Below, one piece after another: positions 1 through 14,199 of a DNA stretch of 64,000 bases. Location: assembly GCF_028389875.1 (NCBI RefSeq), contig NC_084687.1:3446157-3510156 (forward strand), read 5' to 3'. The translations under genes and the position numbers were made by a program. Every line of letters begins with the position of its first letter. Position 1 is the first letter of the stretch. Under the pieces are notes generated by a model. That model was given only the letters and a program-made list of their open reading frames with translations, had not been told where the DNA came from and made no database searches. Origin of the DNA: Rhea pennata. Its lineage: Eukaryota; Chordata; Aves; Rheiformes; Rheidae.

Positions 1-3000
1 CGCCCCATCTCATGATTATCTGTGAAACAGGGATCAGCATCCAGTTTGCTGGGATTCTCACGACAGTAAGTTGAACCAAGAATTTTGTTTGGCCGGGCAA
101 ATTTGTAAAACCCCTTTTACAACCTCCCCCTCCCCGTTTTTGGCTCTTTTCTCTTTGCAGTGCTGCAAAGCACCTAACGCTTTGTGTCCCGAGGAGGACG
201 TGCGCCCCGAAGCAGGCGGGGGCACGCAGCAGTAGGGGGGAACAGGGTGAAAAAGGACGGCCGCGGAGGTGCGGGCTGCTCTCCTAGCAGGAGAGGAAAG
301 GTGCAGGGCATCGGGAAGCAGCTGCTTGCGCGGGGAGCAGGGATAATTGCGCAGGAGGGATTTTTAGGAGCACCTTCATCGGAGCAGCGTTGGAGGAAGG
401 CTACAGGATGGGCTCTGGACGAGTTGAGCAAGCAGCGCTCGGACTAGGGAAAATGTGCGATGGCATGGAAAAAAAAAAAAAGCAGATTTCTGCAGAATTG
501 GTGCAGAAGTTATTGCTTCTGCTGAAACTCTTTGCAGGGGGGAAGGGGGAAATCGCACGTGACCTGCTGTGGTTTTGGGCAGAAGGGACAAAGAAGAGCA
601 AGCAGCAAACGGGAACGAGAGGACGCGTGTGCAGGGGGAAGGTGGTGGCGGCTGAGGTCTCTGCAGCGTGTGCGTGAGCGGGTCCTGGTTGCTGGGGGGG
701 GGGCTGGGAAGCCCCTTGGGGGTGCATACCCCAAACCTCACAGTGGAGGGGATTTGGAAAGACGGGGGCTGCCAGCCTTAGCAGAGCAGAGGCATCTGCT
801 GAGCATGGCCAGAAGTCGAGGCATTGCTTTCTCTGTGGAGAAATGCATAAAAAAGAAGATGATTTGGCCGGAGGGGGGGGTGGTGGAATTATCACTGACT
901 TTTCCCTAAGTCTTTTGGATACCACCTAGCACTGCCTGTGCACAGCAGCCTGTGAAATATAGAGCAACTGCCTTTCCTCCCCTTTTTATTTCCTTTTAAA
1001 CTCAGGACAGGGAATTCCAGCTTCCCTGGTCTGCGCGGTACATATTTGAATTATTTCAAGGTCCTTTCCCAGTGCTATGAGTCCCTCTCCCACTGAGATG
1101 AGCTAAAAAATAAGGACAATTCCCAAGGGGGGGGAGGGGGAAATCTTTTAAGCTGAAGAAAACTAAACCGGGTGAATACGGGCTGCCAGCAAGGAGATTT
1201 CTAGAAAGCCTGAACCAAACTCTATTGTTCAAGAACATCAGCACCTTGCTGTGTGATTAGGTGGGTTTTAATTACAGGCTTGCAAAAGACTCTGTGTACA
1301 AGGCAGGCTGAGAAGGAGAAAGTTTGCTGTAAAGCTTCATTTAAGATATTCAGTATTAAGATTTCTGTCAATCTTGCAAGTCATCTGGTTACAGCTCCTT
1401 GTGTTGATGTTCCTTGCTGTGAAGAGAAAGTACTTTTAATAAAGTACTTGGAGAATAATTAACTCTGTTGGGTGAGGTTAGGGAGAAAGAGCTGTATTTT
1501 GTTAACACTTTTACCTAAATGAGATTTTTTTTTTTTAAGTGCTGTCAGTGGACCTGGATGTTTTATGGCAACTGGACTTTGAGCTGTGTGCTAGAAATTA
1601 CTCCATTTGCTTCCGAGCTAAACTCTTCCAGAAATGTCTCGTGGAGCATATTTCTGTGTTTTGTTGACATGATTTTATAAATGTGTGGTAGAGACTGAAA
1701 TCTGAATGGGGCTGGGTGGTTGCTGCTGCGTGGGGATGTGGCCGTCGGGAGGAGGAAAGGCAGATAAACATGTTTCAAAAGCATCCCTGGTGGTTGCACA
1801 ACTTGGTGTGTAAATCTTTAATCTCCTGCTCTGTGGATCCCTTGGTCAGTGTTTGGAAAAACAGCTTCAAACGCTATCCAGAAAGGAGCAGGCACGATTT
1901 AAAATTGCAATCCCTGGGAATAATTTACCAGCAGTGCGACGGGACAGCTATTATTTACTTGCAATTGGCTTCACACTTAGCAGCTCTCTGTGCTTTTTTT
2001 TTTTTTTTCCCTCGCTATAACATTTATACACCGGATTACTCTAATGTAAAATAATAGCTTTAAGGGCTGCCTCTGACTTTAGTTATGTGCACAGGGCTGC
2101 AGTGAAGTTGGGGAAAAAAAAAAATACTCCGGCGGCTGCAAACCGCCCCAGAGCGAGTGGCTGTTCGGATGTGGACCGTGCAGCGCGCGCTGGTGTGGGA
2201 ACGTTTCGGAGGGAGCTGGGGAGGAGGGCTTTGGAAAACCTTTTTTTTTTTTAATTATTTTTTTCAAGAGCAGGCTGTTATTTAAATTGGGCCATAACGG
2301 CTTTTCCTGGCCAAAGCTTTGTGCGTTTATACCTGCCTCTTGAGGGAGCTGCAGAGCTCTAACCTCTATTTCATTCACACCAGTGGGAAATAATAAATCA
2401 CTTAGCTAGGTTTTTATTTTTAATGCTATATATTTGTGAGTGTCAAGAATTGGTTGTGAGTGTTGTAATGTATGAGTTGCTAGTATAAATTAAGTTTGTC
2501 GTATAGCTGCCGAGCTTTTTCCATAATCAGTAATTGTGGTCAAAATGAGTATTTCTGCTTTGCAAATGACTGTGTTTGGAAAGTGGGGAAAATAGTGAAG
2601 TAGTAGAGTAACCATCAACAGCTAAGAGGTGGGTTGATGAGAGACTGCAATTAAATCATCTCCTGGCTGAGATGTTCTGTGTTCACAAAGAGTATTATTG
2701 CTTTTAGAAAACAAGCCTAATTAAATTATTCCCATTTCAAGTATTTTTGATTTATGTTCAATTTTGTCATTTACTTAAGTAAAACCAACTTTAGGAAGCC
2801 CCGTCTCTCTTTTTTTTTTTTTTTTTTTTTTTGCAAATAGCGTGCCTGGTTGCTGCCTCGGTCCTGGTGAGAAGGGTTCCCGGGACGCAGGGCTCGGAGC
2901 GCGGTTGTGGAGGTCTCGGCTAATAGTCCTAGCAGGTACCTTCCCGCTGGCTCTTATTTGCAGATCAGAAGGGAAAAAACGAACTCACTTGCTTTTTCCA

Positions 3001-6000
3001 GCTCTGGATCTTAACTCTGAATGAGCTGCGCTCTGAAGAGAGCTGGTTTAATGGGAAGAAAAGCGAGGGAGGGGGAAATATTCTGTCTTCGGTCGCAAAA
3101 GAAGTGATGCCTGTCAAGAAAAATTGATGTTAGCACTTTATTAAATAAGTGCTTAGCCAGAAACACCAGCTTGCTCAGTGGTTTGACATTCAGCGTACTA
3201 CGTTAGCTTAACTTTTGTGTTTTATTTAACGTAATCTTTAAGTTGCATAAAGCTTGCACTTCAGTGTATGTTATGGTAACTTGGCATTAAAATATAATTC
3301 TGTTTGAAGAAAAATATTCTTTTTTTTTCTTTTTTAATACAGCTTTTCAATGATACCTTGTTGAACATGTAGGCCGGCAAGGTGCCGGCCTTCCGCAAAT
3401 GCTCCCGAAATCCGGGGCATAAGCTCCCTGGGGCTGGGAACATCTGTAAGCCGGTCTGGCTGAATTCCCGGTGCCACCTCCCTTTTTCCAGGCTGGGCTC
3501 CTCCTTCGTTCGGAGGAAACCGAGTTGCCACTCGTGGCATTTCCTTGTGCTCTCCGAGGAAACCCGATTTGGCCGTGGAGCAGGCTTGTTTCGAAACGTG
3601 CCAGGAATTGCTGTTTGCCTTAACGCAAAGGACTTGTATACCCTTCAGGCCCGCGTGGCTTAAGGAGGTCTCGAGTGCCTGGGTATTTCTGGGGCTGCCC
3701 CGTCGTGGTGCCTGGGGCTTGTGCGTGGGGTTATAACTAATTAAATACGGCACTTTTAATGCATTAAGCATATAGGCAACTTGCTGTTTGGATCCCTGGT
3801 TAGTTAGACCCATAAAGAGCTTGAGGATTTTGCAGAATTGGGTGGCTGCTGGATGCAGCTGTGGGATTGAAGGGCTTGCTGTGGCCCAGCCTCGCGTGAC
3901 CGAAAACGCACTCGTTTGTTGTAGGTTGCTTGCAAACAAGGTTTAGGGCTGTGAGATGCTTTTACAAATAGAAAAGCAACCCGAACTTTAAAATAATTGG
4001 GATATTTATTCTGGAGAAAGCACTGAATTGGAATAGAATTGGCAAATGAGTAACGTTTCTTCCGTGTTTCATTTTGTATTTGTTTTAGTTCCCCCACGGT
4101 GTCTCTTAAAGTTGAATTTGCTCAGCATTGGCATAGTTGTTGCCACAAAGGAGATCTTGAGCTTTGCTGTCCGTGAGAACAGATTTAAACGAGGGCTGGC
4201 AGGTTGAGGTGTACCATGGTGTGCCGTACAGGGAGGAGAAATTCAAACTAATCAGCCAGAGGAAGAATAATCCTTTCCGATATCCAGAAAAGCCTGGTCA
4301 AGCGTGCTTTCCTTGGTGGTTTGCTGGTTGTTGTCTGCAGTCTAGCTGAGCCCTGTGTTTTGATGGATGGACAGAAATAAATCCCTCTCTCTTGGGGAGG
4401 GAGGAGGGAAAAAAGCACAATCAAAGAAGCCTGCCCGTTTTCGATGGCGAAAACAGAGAGAAGGTGCCAAGGAGGAGTGGGTAGTGGGATGTCAAGTACT
4501 TTCTCACTTCTTTAAGATGATTTATATAACCTGCTTGGATGTTGTTGGGTGTTTTTTTTTTTTCCTCTTCAGTTATATAATCCTAATTTATGAAAGCATT
4601 AGGAAATTGCATTCCCTACTGTTATGTGATCATCTATATATAATGGCCTCTAAGCTTGTTACAATGCTGCCATCATCCCATCTACTAGCAATCTCCGGAG
4701 CAGCACTGGCAGGTGTGCAATATGTATTTATATTTTTTGCAGTCATCCAAGGCTGTGTCACCCACTCAAGAGACTGGAGGCTTGGGAGACAGTATATTGG
4801 ATTGCGTGCGTGGAGGTGGTGCTTTTTAAAAACCCGCTCTTCCATAACCTCTTTCCGCTGGTGGAAAGCGGAGGGTTTGTTGGTAGGTTGATGATAGCAC
4901 GCTCGGGTTTGCAACGGCCTGGCTCCCGTGGGCCGTCCTGGACGTGCCCTCAAGCCCCTGGGACGTGCAGCTCGCCCGCTCGCGGCCGAGAGCTGCCGTG
5001 ACTCTTCCCGGGGGAGCGCCGGGCTCCCTGGTTAGCGAGAGCGGTGCGCGCCGCTCAGGTCGTCTCTCGGTGCCTGTTACTGCCTCAAGAGCACGAGGGA
5101 TACGAGGCAAAGGCCAAAAAGAGCGTCAGATCTGTAAAAACCCTCCTAGACTGCATCCAGTCCTGGAATCGTCTCCCTTTGGAAGAACAACAGGCCGTAA
5201 ACGTTCGTGGGCTTCTGCTTCTGTAGCATGTTTGTCTCGGAATAAACAACGGGCAGGAGGGGAAGGTGCTGGCATCGACTTTCTTGTTTTTTTCCACTTT
5301 AATATTAAAGCTGACAGCGTTTTGTCTCTGGGACAGGGTACCACATGCTGCACGTTATGTAAGAATACAGGCTGTTAATGGGCTCCTTGTAACACGGGAG
5401 CGCGGTGGGTTGAGTCAAAAGCAGCTTTGTCCGTGCAAGTCCCTATTTTGAAGCAACCTGGAAAAATCATGGCCCAGGAGTTCCTTTGAAGGTAGAGCTT
5501 TGCTTCGTTTTGTTACTGATGTCTTGCTAAATAGCCAGTTAAATAGCCAAATTATTTTTTCGTAGACTTATGTTGTGCTCTAAGCTGCCGTGGAAAAAAA
5601 ACTTTTGAAACTCTTCGGAACGTCACTCCCGTTGGCGTAATTCAGCTAACGTTCGAGAGATGCAGACAAGCTGAACCAATTTTGCTTTCTGCAGAAATAT
5701 TTATTCTGGCACCAGGCAAAGGATAGTGAGCCATCCTGCTCACTTGTTCCTCCCGCTGCATCTGAAATTTGAGGGCAGCATTTTATTCAGCATATTTTAA
5801 GAACTAGTTATGACTTGGATCCTAACTGAAACCACTTCAGAAGCTTAAAAATATTATCTAGGCAAAGTGATTAGGCAAGTGTGACGAGAACATGTGCCAT
5901 CATCAGTGTTAGCTGCATTCAGTAGTTTCCTTTCCCTTCTCCTCTCCCTTGGTTATTCTTTTAATTGTTTAAATACCCCAATTGCTGCCACTCTTCTGTT

Positions 6001-6860
6001 AATTCCAAAATTGCCTTCCTGTGGTGGTGGTGGGGGAGTTTGGGAGGAATATCAGAAAAGGTAAATACTACTGGAATTTTGGTAAGTGCTGTTACCCTGT
6101 GATAAGCCCCTCTTGCTTTTAGCTCTGTGCCTTGGAGCTGTTGGCACGTACGTAATCTGTAGATGAGGCTAGAGAAAAAACAAGCCCAGGGCAGGGATGC
6201 TTAAGAGGAGGTGCAGAATGAGTCTGAAACACTGGTCAATGGTTGTGGTGTGGAGAAGAGCTGTGTGTTCTGGGTTGTGGCAATTGCTGCTGAGGGGGGA
6301 AAAGGATGCTTGGGGGGAAAGTGTCCTTTTAGGAGCAATTTTTCTCCTTAACTCTGCAGCGTTGCTAAAACCGTGTGTGCAGTTACCTTGCCTCTGAACA
6401 GCTGGTAAAGTGCCCGGAGAGCTGGAGACCGTCCCTCCAGGTTTCTGTGACTAACACGTAGCTCATGGTGGTGGTGTCCTACGTGCTCAAGAGGCAGGAG
6501 AAGTCTTTGTGTCCTTGCACAACCGTGCTCGCGCAGGAAGAGGATGAGGCCACGTCAGACCATGCAACTGCTCCGTGTTTGATGAGTTCATCCGTCCCTT
6601 TGCTCTCGTGGCAGCGTTCGGCGCCGACCTCGCCTACGTGTCCCTTTCCAGCGCCCCCTCCGCGTTGCCTGTGCTGAGCTGGGCTGTGCTGGGACGGGGC
6701 ACGAGGCCACGGGCTGGTGGTGCTGAGACGTGGGTGGTGGTGGGGAACTCGTGGTGGTGTCCGGTGCCTGCCATGTGCTAATGTGACGGGTGGGAGCTTT
6801 GGGGGGCTACTTTGATGTTCCCAGCACGCCAAGGACCTCCGTGGCCCAACGGGGCTCTTG

Positions 6861-6875
6861 AGAACTGTCTGTACT
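6861..6875 (+). promoter_or_regulatory. Weak candidate steroid-receptor element in FKBP5 intron 1
   Basis: Reads AGAACT-GTC-TGTACT, an imperfect inverted repeat with the 3-nt spacer of a glucocorticoid response element. The G/C contact positions are kept, but each half-site has one departure from AGAACA/TGTTCT. It is a motif match only. Confidence 0.25.
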
Positions 6876-9800
6876 GTAATAACTTGGTGCATTTTGTACG
6901 ACTTGGGCATCTCGAAGTTGGAGGAAGGAGCACAAGTAGGGAAAAGGCTGTAAGGAGTATGGTGGTTGGGGCATTTTGGAATCGATGTTAGCAGGCAGAG
7001 CCTTCAAAGCAGGCACTAAAAACCCGGGTGCCACTTGGATGTGTGTTACAGGCCAAGCAAAGAGCCTTGGATCCGTACGTTGAAATGTTTGGGGCCATCC
7101 GGCTTTTGCATCCGTGACTGCAGCGCCCTCCTGCCCGGCTCGGAGCCCGCAGCGCTTCCCGTGACCTGGGAGAGGCGGTGGGGATGGGCCGCGAGTCCTC
7201 AGGACCACAAGGAGTTAATGCTCCGTAATTCCCCTCGAGCAGCAACCAGCCCGAGCTGTGAGCTAACTCTGATAAACGAGTACACGGAGTTCGCTTTAGT
7301 CCACAGTGAGTCATAACTCACACTGTGCGTTTAACAATTAAGGTTCAGCAGGGTACTCGGCAATTAAAGAGGCTCTCTTTGGGTCTTATTATTTTTTTTT
7401 TTTGCTTTAATAAAAGTTGCCCTGACTTACTCCTGCTGATGTTAGCTCCTTGCACGACGTGCGTGCTAGAAGGTAAATCAATCCGTGTGAGTTTTATTCA
7501 GGTAGTGGTCACTTTTCAATTCGTAACTTGACTCCCCCTCCCCCTTTAAAAAGTGTCCAAGATTTAAAAAAAAAAAAAAAAAATTAATTCAAGCTGTGAC
7601 ACATTCTGAAGGTACAAATCTGAAAAATGATACTCTGCTTTTAAAGAGATCTCTGTACGTTTGAGTAGCTCTGCTCTGCCCTGCTGGTGAAAGGGAGGGA
7701 TGGAGGAACGGAGTTCCAGAAATACTGGTAGATGTAAGAGGTGGTTCCCCCCGTCCCTTAGAGGCCGTGCGTGTAACATTTGGGCAGATGTATGTCTGGG
7801 ATTGAGCTGAAGTTTATTTGGAGCTGCCTTTGTGTCTCTAATCCTGAAGTGGTTTCAGGAAGAACACTATGTGCCTTCTTGGGAAGCGAGTCAGATCTCA
7901 AAATAAATGACTAATGAAGTAATACAGCACTGAAGATTTCTTTTTATCAGATCTGCGCGGCCAGGCTAGCGGAAGAAGCTTCTCTTAATGGCAACCGAGC
8001 AAAGTGCAGATTATTCCATTTGCTTTTAGTTGTCCTGATGCAGATCTGAAAGCCTGCAGCCGCAGAACGCGGGTGGGAAGCCTGGGCAGCAGAGTTGGCT
8101 TTAAGACGGTTGTGTTTTCTTGGAAACCCTAATTGCAGTTTGCCACTGACTCAAACACCATCTCTCTGGATCTCTGTGCTGCAGGCTGGTGTTCGAGGGA
8201 TCTTAAAACACTGTCACCTGGGAAAGTCACTGATTTATTTGCTTCCTGTTTCCTCCTACGCGTAAACACTTTGTTCAATAAGTATTTATTTTATCGGAGA
8301 AGTGAGTTTTCTCAATGGGAGGGAAGTGAAACCACATTAAAACAGTGAAGAGAAACTTCAGCTGTTGCGCTAATTGGGTCATTCTTCCTTATCTCATCAC
8401 GGTGCAGCTGCTAATAGCTGGCGATGGCTGGTGGACGGCGGGTACCGCGGTTCTGCGCACGGATACGGCTGCGGATTTGCAGAGATGCCAGCCCCACCTG
8501 GTTGAGGTCAGAAAGCATTAGAAGTAATTTGGGGTTGTGCCCCGGACCCCTTTTGCAGAGTTTGGTCTGCTGGTTCTCAAGCTAACCTTTGTATTTGAAA
8601 GCAGCCACCTCCCTCGTGTTGCAATCTGAAACTTTTAGGGATGTTGCAGTGTTGTGGAAGTGAAAGTATTTTGTGCTAAGTGGATCTTTAAAATAAAAGA
8701 TTTTTTATTATTATTATTTTTCCATCCTGTTAACTTTCAGTATGACTTTTAGCAATGGTCAATAAAAAAAAAATGGACAGACTAGAAGGTTGTGTGGGTT
8801 TCTTTTTTTTTTTTTTTTAAAGCTGATGTTAAGCTATTAAATGGTGTGTTGTGCGGGAATAGCAAATAAAACCATCTTTCCATTGCTGTGGGGAATAAAC
8901 TTAGAGGCTTTGTGCGGCGAGTGTTGTTCCGTGGTTTCTTGCCCTTGGAGCAGCCCTCGCGCTCGCCTCTTGCAGCGCTTGCTTTTCCCGTAAGGCCCAG
9001 GCGGTGAGGAGGAGCTGCTTTTCCTTGCACGTCCTAAGCCACTGGGTTTCCCTGGCTCCTTCGTTCAGGAGAGCGATGTAGGTTTTCCCAGCTTTAAAAG
9101 TAGGGATGGGATTTAGTGAAAAGAGCACCCGTGCACGGGCGATTCCTCTTGCTCGTGTTGGCTTGCAGATGAGTCGGCTGCCAAGGGTCTTTTCTCCACC
9201 ATCCCTTCACCTCCCTCTCCGGACGATCGTGGACTGCGGTCTGGCTTATGCCCACGGTCTAATGCTGTAGTCTCGGTTCTCTCTCCATGTTAAATCCTGA
9301 CTTAGAAAGGAGTGTGTGGAGTTTCAGTTTTTTTCTTTCAATTATTTCTGCGAAATTCCCATTCGGCCTCGGGTTGGGTTGCCTCCCAGGACCCCTGATG
9401 TTCTTCAGGTGTCTCCAACTGTTGCGTGGTGTTGAGACGAAATCTTTCAAAACAAGGTCTTTTGTCTTTCCTACCCACCTCCCCTTACAGTCGTGCACGC
9501 GTCCAAGAGATTTACAAAATTAAGTTTCCATTTGGAGCTGGAAAGTTCCTGGTATGTTGATTTCTAGGAAATGTGGCTCGGGTTTGTTGCGGAGCATGTT
9601 TTGTGAAATTCTAGCATGTGTGATACCTGTCTGTCCTCAAGCTGCAGGTCAGACATCTGTATCCCATTCTCTGCTTTGGGGTTTTCTTGCATTTCTTTAA
9701 GCTGGAAGATAGCAGCATCTGTGCAGCGAGTGGTCTGCGAAAAGGAATAGCTCGTTCTCATGATGTGGATTTTTGCATAGCGTAGTACGCATTTGTACTG

Positions 9801-12059
9801 TGTAGTCTACGTTTTCCTAGAATTGTATTTTCTAGTATAGATTTTTTTTTTTTGTTTGGAAGGCACAAGCAATGAAAAGAAAAAAAAAAAACAACTTAAA
9901 ATGCTTCCATTATATTTCAAGCTGCCTGTTTTTTCCATGACCGCATATGTGGTGCCGCACGTCTGGCATGGGCTGCAGACAGGCTGAAAAACGAGCAAGG
10001 TTCAGCGGATAACAAAGGTGGCCGGCCACGGCGGGCGAAGAGGTGGGGAAGACACCAGCGAGATGCCAAAAAAAAAAAAAGTCCCTTGCAAGAAAGATGA
10101 AATGCGTTTGCTGAAGCAGCAGCTGAATTAACCTCGGTTTGGGCGGGAGCGTGAAAATCTGGCTGAGAGGCGTAGCGCTGCGCGGCCGTGCCGAGGACGT
10201 GCGCGCGGAGCGGTGCTTCGTTTGCTCGCGCGCATCGATTACTGCCGTTCTCCGGCTGGAGGCTGGAAATACTCGCTTGGCCGATATTTTCAGCTGCTCG
10301 TGCTAATGTGCTGGGTGCTGTCTGGGGGAACAGATTTTTTTTTTTTTTCCTTTTTTTCCAAGAATGGAAGAGACAGCGGTTGTGCTTTTGAGCAAGTCTA
10401 GGATTTATGGTTATTTAGCAGTGCTTGAAGCAAGCTGGAGTCAAAGCCCTCGTGTATGTCAGCGCTGTGTCTTGGTTTTGGTGCGTTCAGTACATGGTAG
10501 TCCAATTAAAAAAACAACACGTCGTGCACGTGCAGACAGAGTGGCCTTGACTCACAGGCCTCCTTTCTTGTTCTCCTTCAGCTAGAAGTTGTTTAATTTA
10601 TTTCATATTAATTAACATTTAAATAGTTGCACTTGAAGGAGAAATTGCATCCAGATGTCAAAGCCTATGGCTCTGTCTGGGTTTTAAAAACTTGTTTATT
10701 GTAGCTCCTAAATTGCAGATTAAGCAGTTGCGTTAAATTTTCAGATCATCTGGATAGTGGTGAATAATTAAAAACAAACAAGTTAAAAATATTGCTTACT
10801 TAAGAATTCTAAAGTAGCTTTACCTTTTTCCAGTGGATGTGGAAAGTAAAATTAGACAGTTCTGTGTGTTTCTCAATGAAGTAATTTGTGCAACGATTGG
10901 TAGATAGTTGATTTGTGGGGGCTTCCAGGCTTGGGCAAAGGGGAAGCAACCAGGTGGTGCCCGGAGATGCAGGACCAAGCCCAATCTTGGGGCTCGAAGT
11001 TAGAGCAAAGGCTTTTTTGGCATTTACCGGCCTTTGGGTGAGACTTTGCTTTGGAACTGAAGGCATCGAATTGTACAAAACTGCTCCGTAGTAAATAACA
11101 TGCATCTGTCTTAGGAGACTTCCTATCACCTTTATTTTTTGTGTGTGCAAATTCCTTCTCTTTCGGTGGCTTTTGAGCGTACGGCCTGAGCACTGTGAAA
11201 CTGCTGAGCTGCTGGACGTTTTGGTGAAGGGGGGTTTTGCAACTCACCTGTGGCATCCTTTTGTTCCTCCCCCCCCACACTCCACTTATTTCTATCCCAC
11301 TAAAAAAAAGCGGTGTGGGTATTTGGAGGAGCGGGGACTGTTTTCCTTGGTGTCATTTACAGGCTTCCCAAGAGCATGTTAAAACGCACATGACATCCAA
11401 CTTACAAAGCTCTTACGGGTTATGTAGTAATGGGAGAGCAGGATGTGTCTGGGCTAAGTCTGTCAGAAACACTAAGATGCTTTGGCTTCGGATAATTAAT
11501 TCCCTTTTTTTAGCCAGAACACGCTTGGTTCCACAATGAGAAATTTCAGGCTTTGACATCTCAGGCAAGTTTACAAGGCTCTTAGCGAGAGTCCCTGTTT
11601 CTCCGTGCCAGGAGACGTATTTAAATCTTGGGGAGTAGCAGATTTTCTACAACTGTTTGTTTCAAATTAATTGAAAATTTGGATTCTAGCCAGCCTCTCT
11701 GACTACACTTGTGCCTCTGAAAGGCTGCTCTAAACTGGAGATAAGCAGGAGCAGAGTCTTTTTTAAATATAGCTAGAGACGTTTTTGCAAGATGAAGGCT
11801 CTCGAGCTCTTTCGTAACGTGGACCACATCTTAACAGACAGTCTTGTGGGCTCCATCCCTCCCACTGCTCATGACGCAGACCATCTCCCCTCCCACTCGT
11901 GTTGGATGGCTTCCCTGGATGACTACAGTAATTGCTTACGTAGAAAAATAATAAGAAGGATGCGTATAATGTATTTTTAGATGTCTCTTGGTGTGATTTA
12001 GCAACTGGCAATACAGGGCCAGCGTTTGCTGATCCCTCTTCTGCATCCCAGAGGCAACT

Positions 12060-12480
12060 GCGTTGCGGACCTCGGGAAGGTCTGTGCTGCAAGGTGACCC
12101 TTCTACAAGCAGTCCCCCTCTCGGGCTCCTCGTGCTCCTTAGCGAAGGAGTTTTGCAAACGAGCGTTGCTTGAGCCGCTCGTGGAAGCGGCGAGGAGAGC
12201 GCGGGCCAAACGCGAACCCGTGGAAGCGTCGGTCACGGACGCTTTCCCACTTCCTCTGCGTGCGTCTGCCCGTGAACCCAATGGGCCAGGACCCTCGGTG
12301 CGTGGGGCTCGTGGGGGCTGCTGGGCTGTTGCTTGCACGGCCCGTGGCCTTGCAGCGCAGCCCGGAGCTGGGCCAGCAGCCCCGGAGCTAATCCGTCGTG
12401 CTTGCAGCGCCCGTGCCAGCTTCTGCTGCCGACCTGCTCGTGCCGCTGTGGACAAAGCCTCCCTTTTTCCTCCTTGAAAG
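12060..12480. promoter_or_regulatory. CpG-richer block, possible alternative FKBP5 promoter/first exon
   Basis: A GC- and CpG-enriched block inside otherwise ordinary intronic DNA, with a CCAAT motif near 12278 and donor-like sequences downstream (GCAG-GTAGCC near 12572). It has no coding content I can support. It could equally be a chance local GC rise. Confidence 0.2.
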
Positions 12481-14165
12481 AGCACGTCCACGATGGCTGC
12501 TCTAAAAGCAACCGGAGCATGGTAGGTGGTGGCCTTGGAGAAAAACTCTGCGCCCGAAGTAACTGCTTGCAGGTAGCCAAGGAGAGGTTTTGAGGCTGCA
12601 GCGTGGCTGCGAGCTTGTTCTAGGGGGTGGGAAAAACAACCTTCTCAGCACCTACAACTGGTTCGTATGGCGTTTTGTTGCTCTTAATGCTGCAGCCTCT
12701 TGCAGGAGGCAGGAAACTTGGCTGGGGGGTGTTTATTTTCGCCCGCCCTGGTGCGTGTGCGCTTGCAGTAGGAGCAGCGTGCTCTGTTGAACCCGTCAAT
12801 GCTTTCTGCAGCGTAGTCCTTAGGGGGGAATAAATAACCGCAAGCTGAACGTCAAGTCCTCACCGTAGCGTATGGTGGATGTTGCAGGGGGTGCAAGTGT
12901 GGAGTTGGTGTGCGTCTAATCCCTGCCTTGAGCACCTGTCAAAGGCGGGGGAGAAAGCTGGTGCGTTCGGTAGGGTGCTGCTGGTTAGAAGCTGAATCAA
13001 CTCCTAAATACCAGGAGAGTGCAAATCTTGCTGCTGCAAGTTTGTTTTTTTGTTTTCCTGTAGTGTTTTTTAGGTGCCGCTGTCTGAAACCTAAGCGGAC
13101 CAGGAGAAACGCGCTAGACAAAATCCTGCCAAGGGTCACCTTGAAGATCCTTAAAATCGAACGCCGCAGAGCGCGACTCCCTCGTCCTGCTGTTTGCTTC
13201 GTCCATTTAGAGCTCTTTGTGTCTAGTTGGTTTCCTGTGTTTAGTGTGGGCTCGAATTCAGCTCTTCCCTTTTAATGCTGGGTGCAAGGAGTGTAGTTAT
13301 TCTTACAGCACGACTTATCTGCCTTTAAAGTTGAAAACATCCTTTCTTTTCTGTTTATGAATCCCCAAATGAATGATTTCTCCTGCTGGTTAGCATCAGC
13401 CTCCACACCAAAGACTGTGGGAAAGTTTTGCAATTATAGTGACTTTAATGGATCTGTTTTATGTCTCTAAAAAAACCATTACTTTCTAATTCTGTGTCAC
13501 ATGGTTCCCTGATGACGTGTTGCACAGCAGTGTGGCTACCAAAATTGAGTCTTACAATCTGAAGGAAATCATCAGGAAATATATATTGTTTTTTAAACTC
13601 CAGGCAATTCTTCTCTAACCAGGCTGTATTTATAAGAATCTGCCTTTGACGAAAACCATGGCCTTTCTGACACTTTGGCTAGTTGCGCAAGGGATTTGAG
13701 AGATTGCGTTGCTGCGGGGTTGTATGTGCTTTACGTGTGTGTTTTACATCCCATCCTGATCGCGGACCAACGGAGAAGACTTTGTGTCGATTAAAAAATA
13801 TATATATCTTTTTTGCTATTCTAGTCGTATTTTGGTTTGGCAATTTCTGTCCCCTCCGCGTCGTCTCTCGCCTCCCGTGCGGTCGCTTGGCCGGCTGCTG
13901 CGTGCCAGGGTCCCGCGTCTCTACGTCACGGTCGCTGGCTGGGGTGAGCTTGTCTCTCCCACACAATTGTTGCTCTGGGCAGTCATTTGCTCAAAACACC
14001 ATTTCTTAAAGCCTTTCTGTGACATTTCTTTTTATCCACCCAAATAGCTGGCATTCTTTTGGTGTTGGGTTTTTTCCTTTAATTTTTAGAGAGGATGTTT
14101 GCTGTGTTTTCAGGTCTTTCCACTTGGGGTAATGCCTCATTTTGTCCGAGACTCTCAGCCTGCCC

Positions 14166-14199
14166 TTTTTTTTTTTTTTTTTTGGGGGGGGGGGGGGGG
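14166..14199 (+). repeat. Homopolymer pair T18-G16
   Basis: Eighteen T followed directly by sixteen G. The G run could fold as a quadruplex, and both tracts are prone to length errors in sequencing. No function is assigned. Confidence 0.9.

Noticed and set aside
1-65. An open frame (HLMIICETGISIQFAGILT) ending at a good donor GTAAGT at 66
   Set aside because: Only 21 codons long, so an open frame is likely by chance; no protein family recognised and the upstream side is cut off.
161-297. Possible exon after a strong-looking acceptor (TTCTCTTTGCAG ending 160)
   Set aside because: No coding conservation and no convincing donor; isolated acceptor-like sequences are common in T-rich introns.
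8269-8283. AACACTTTGTTCA as a steroid response element
   Set aside because: Lacks the essential G and C at the outer contact positions.
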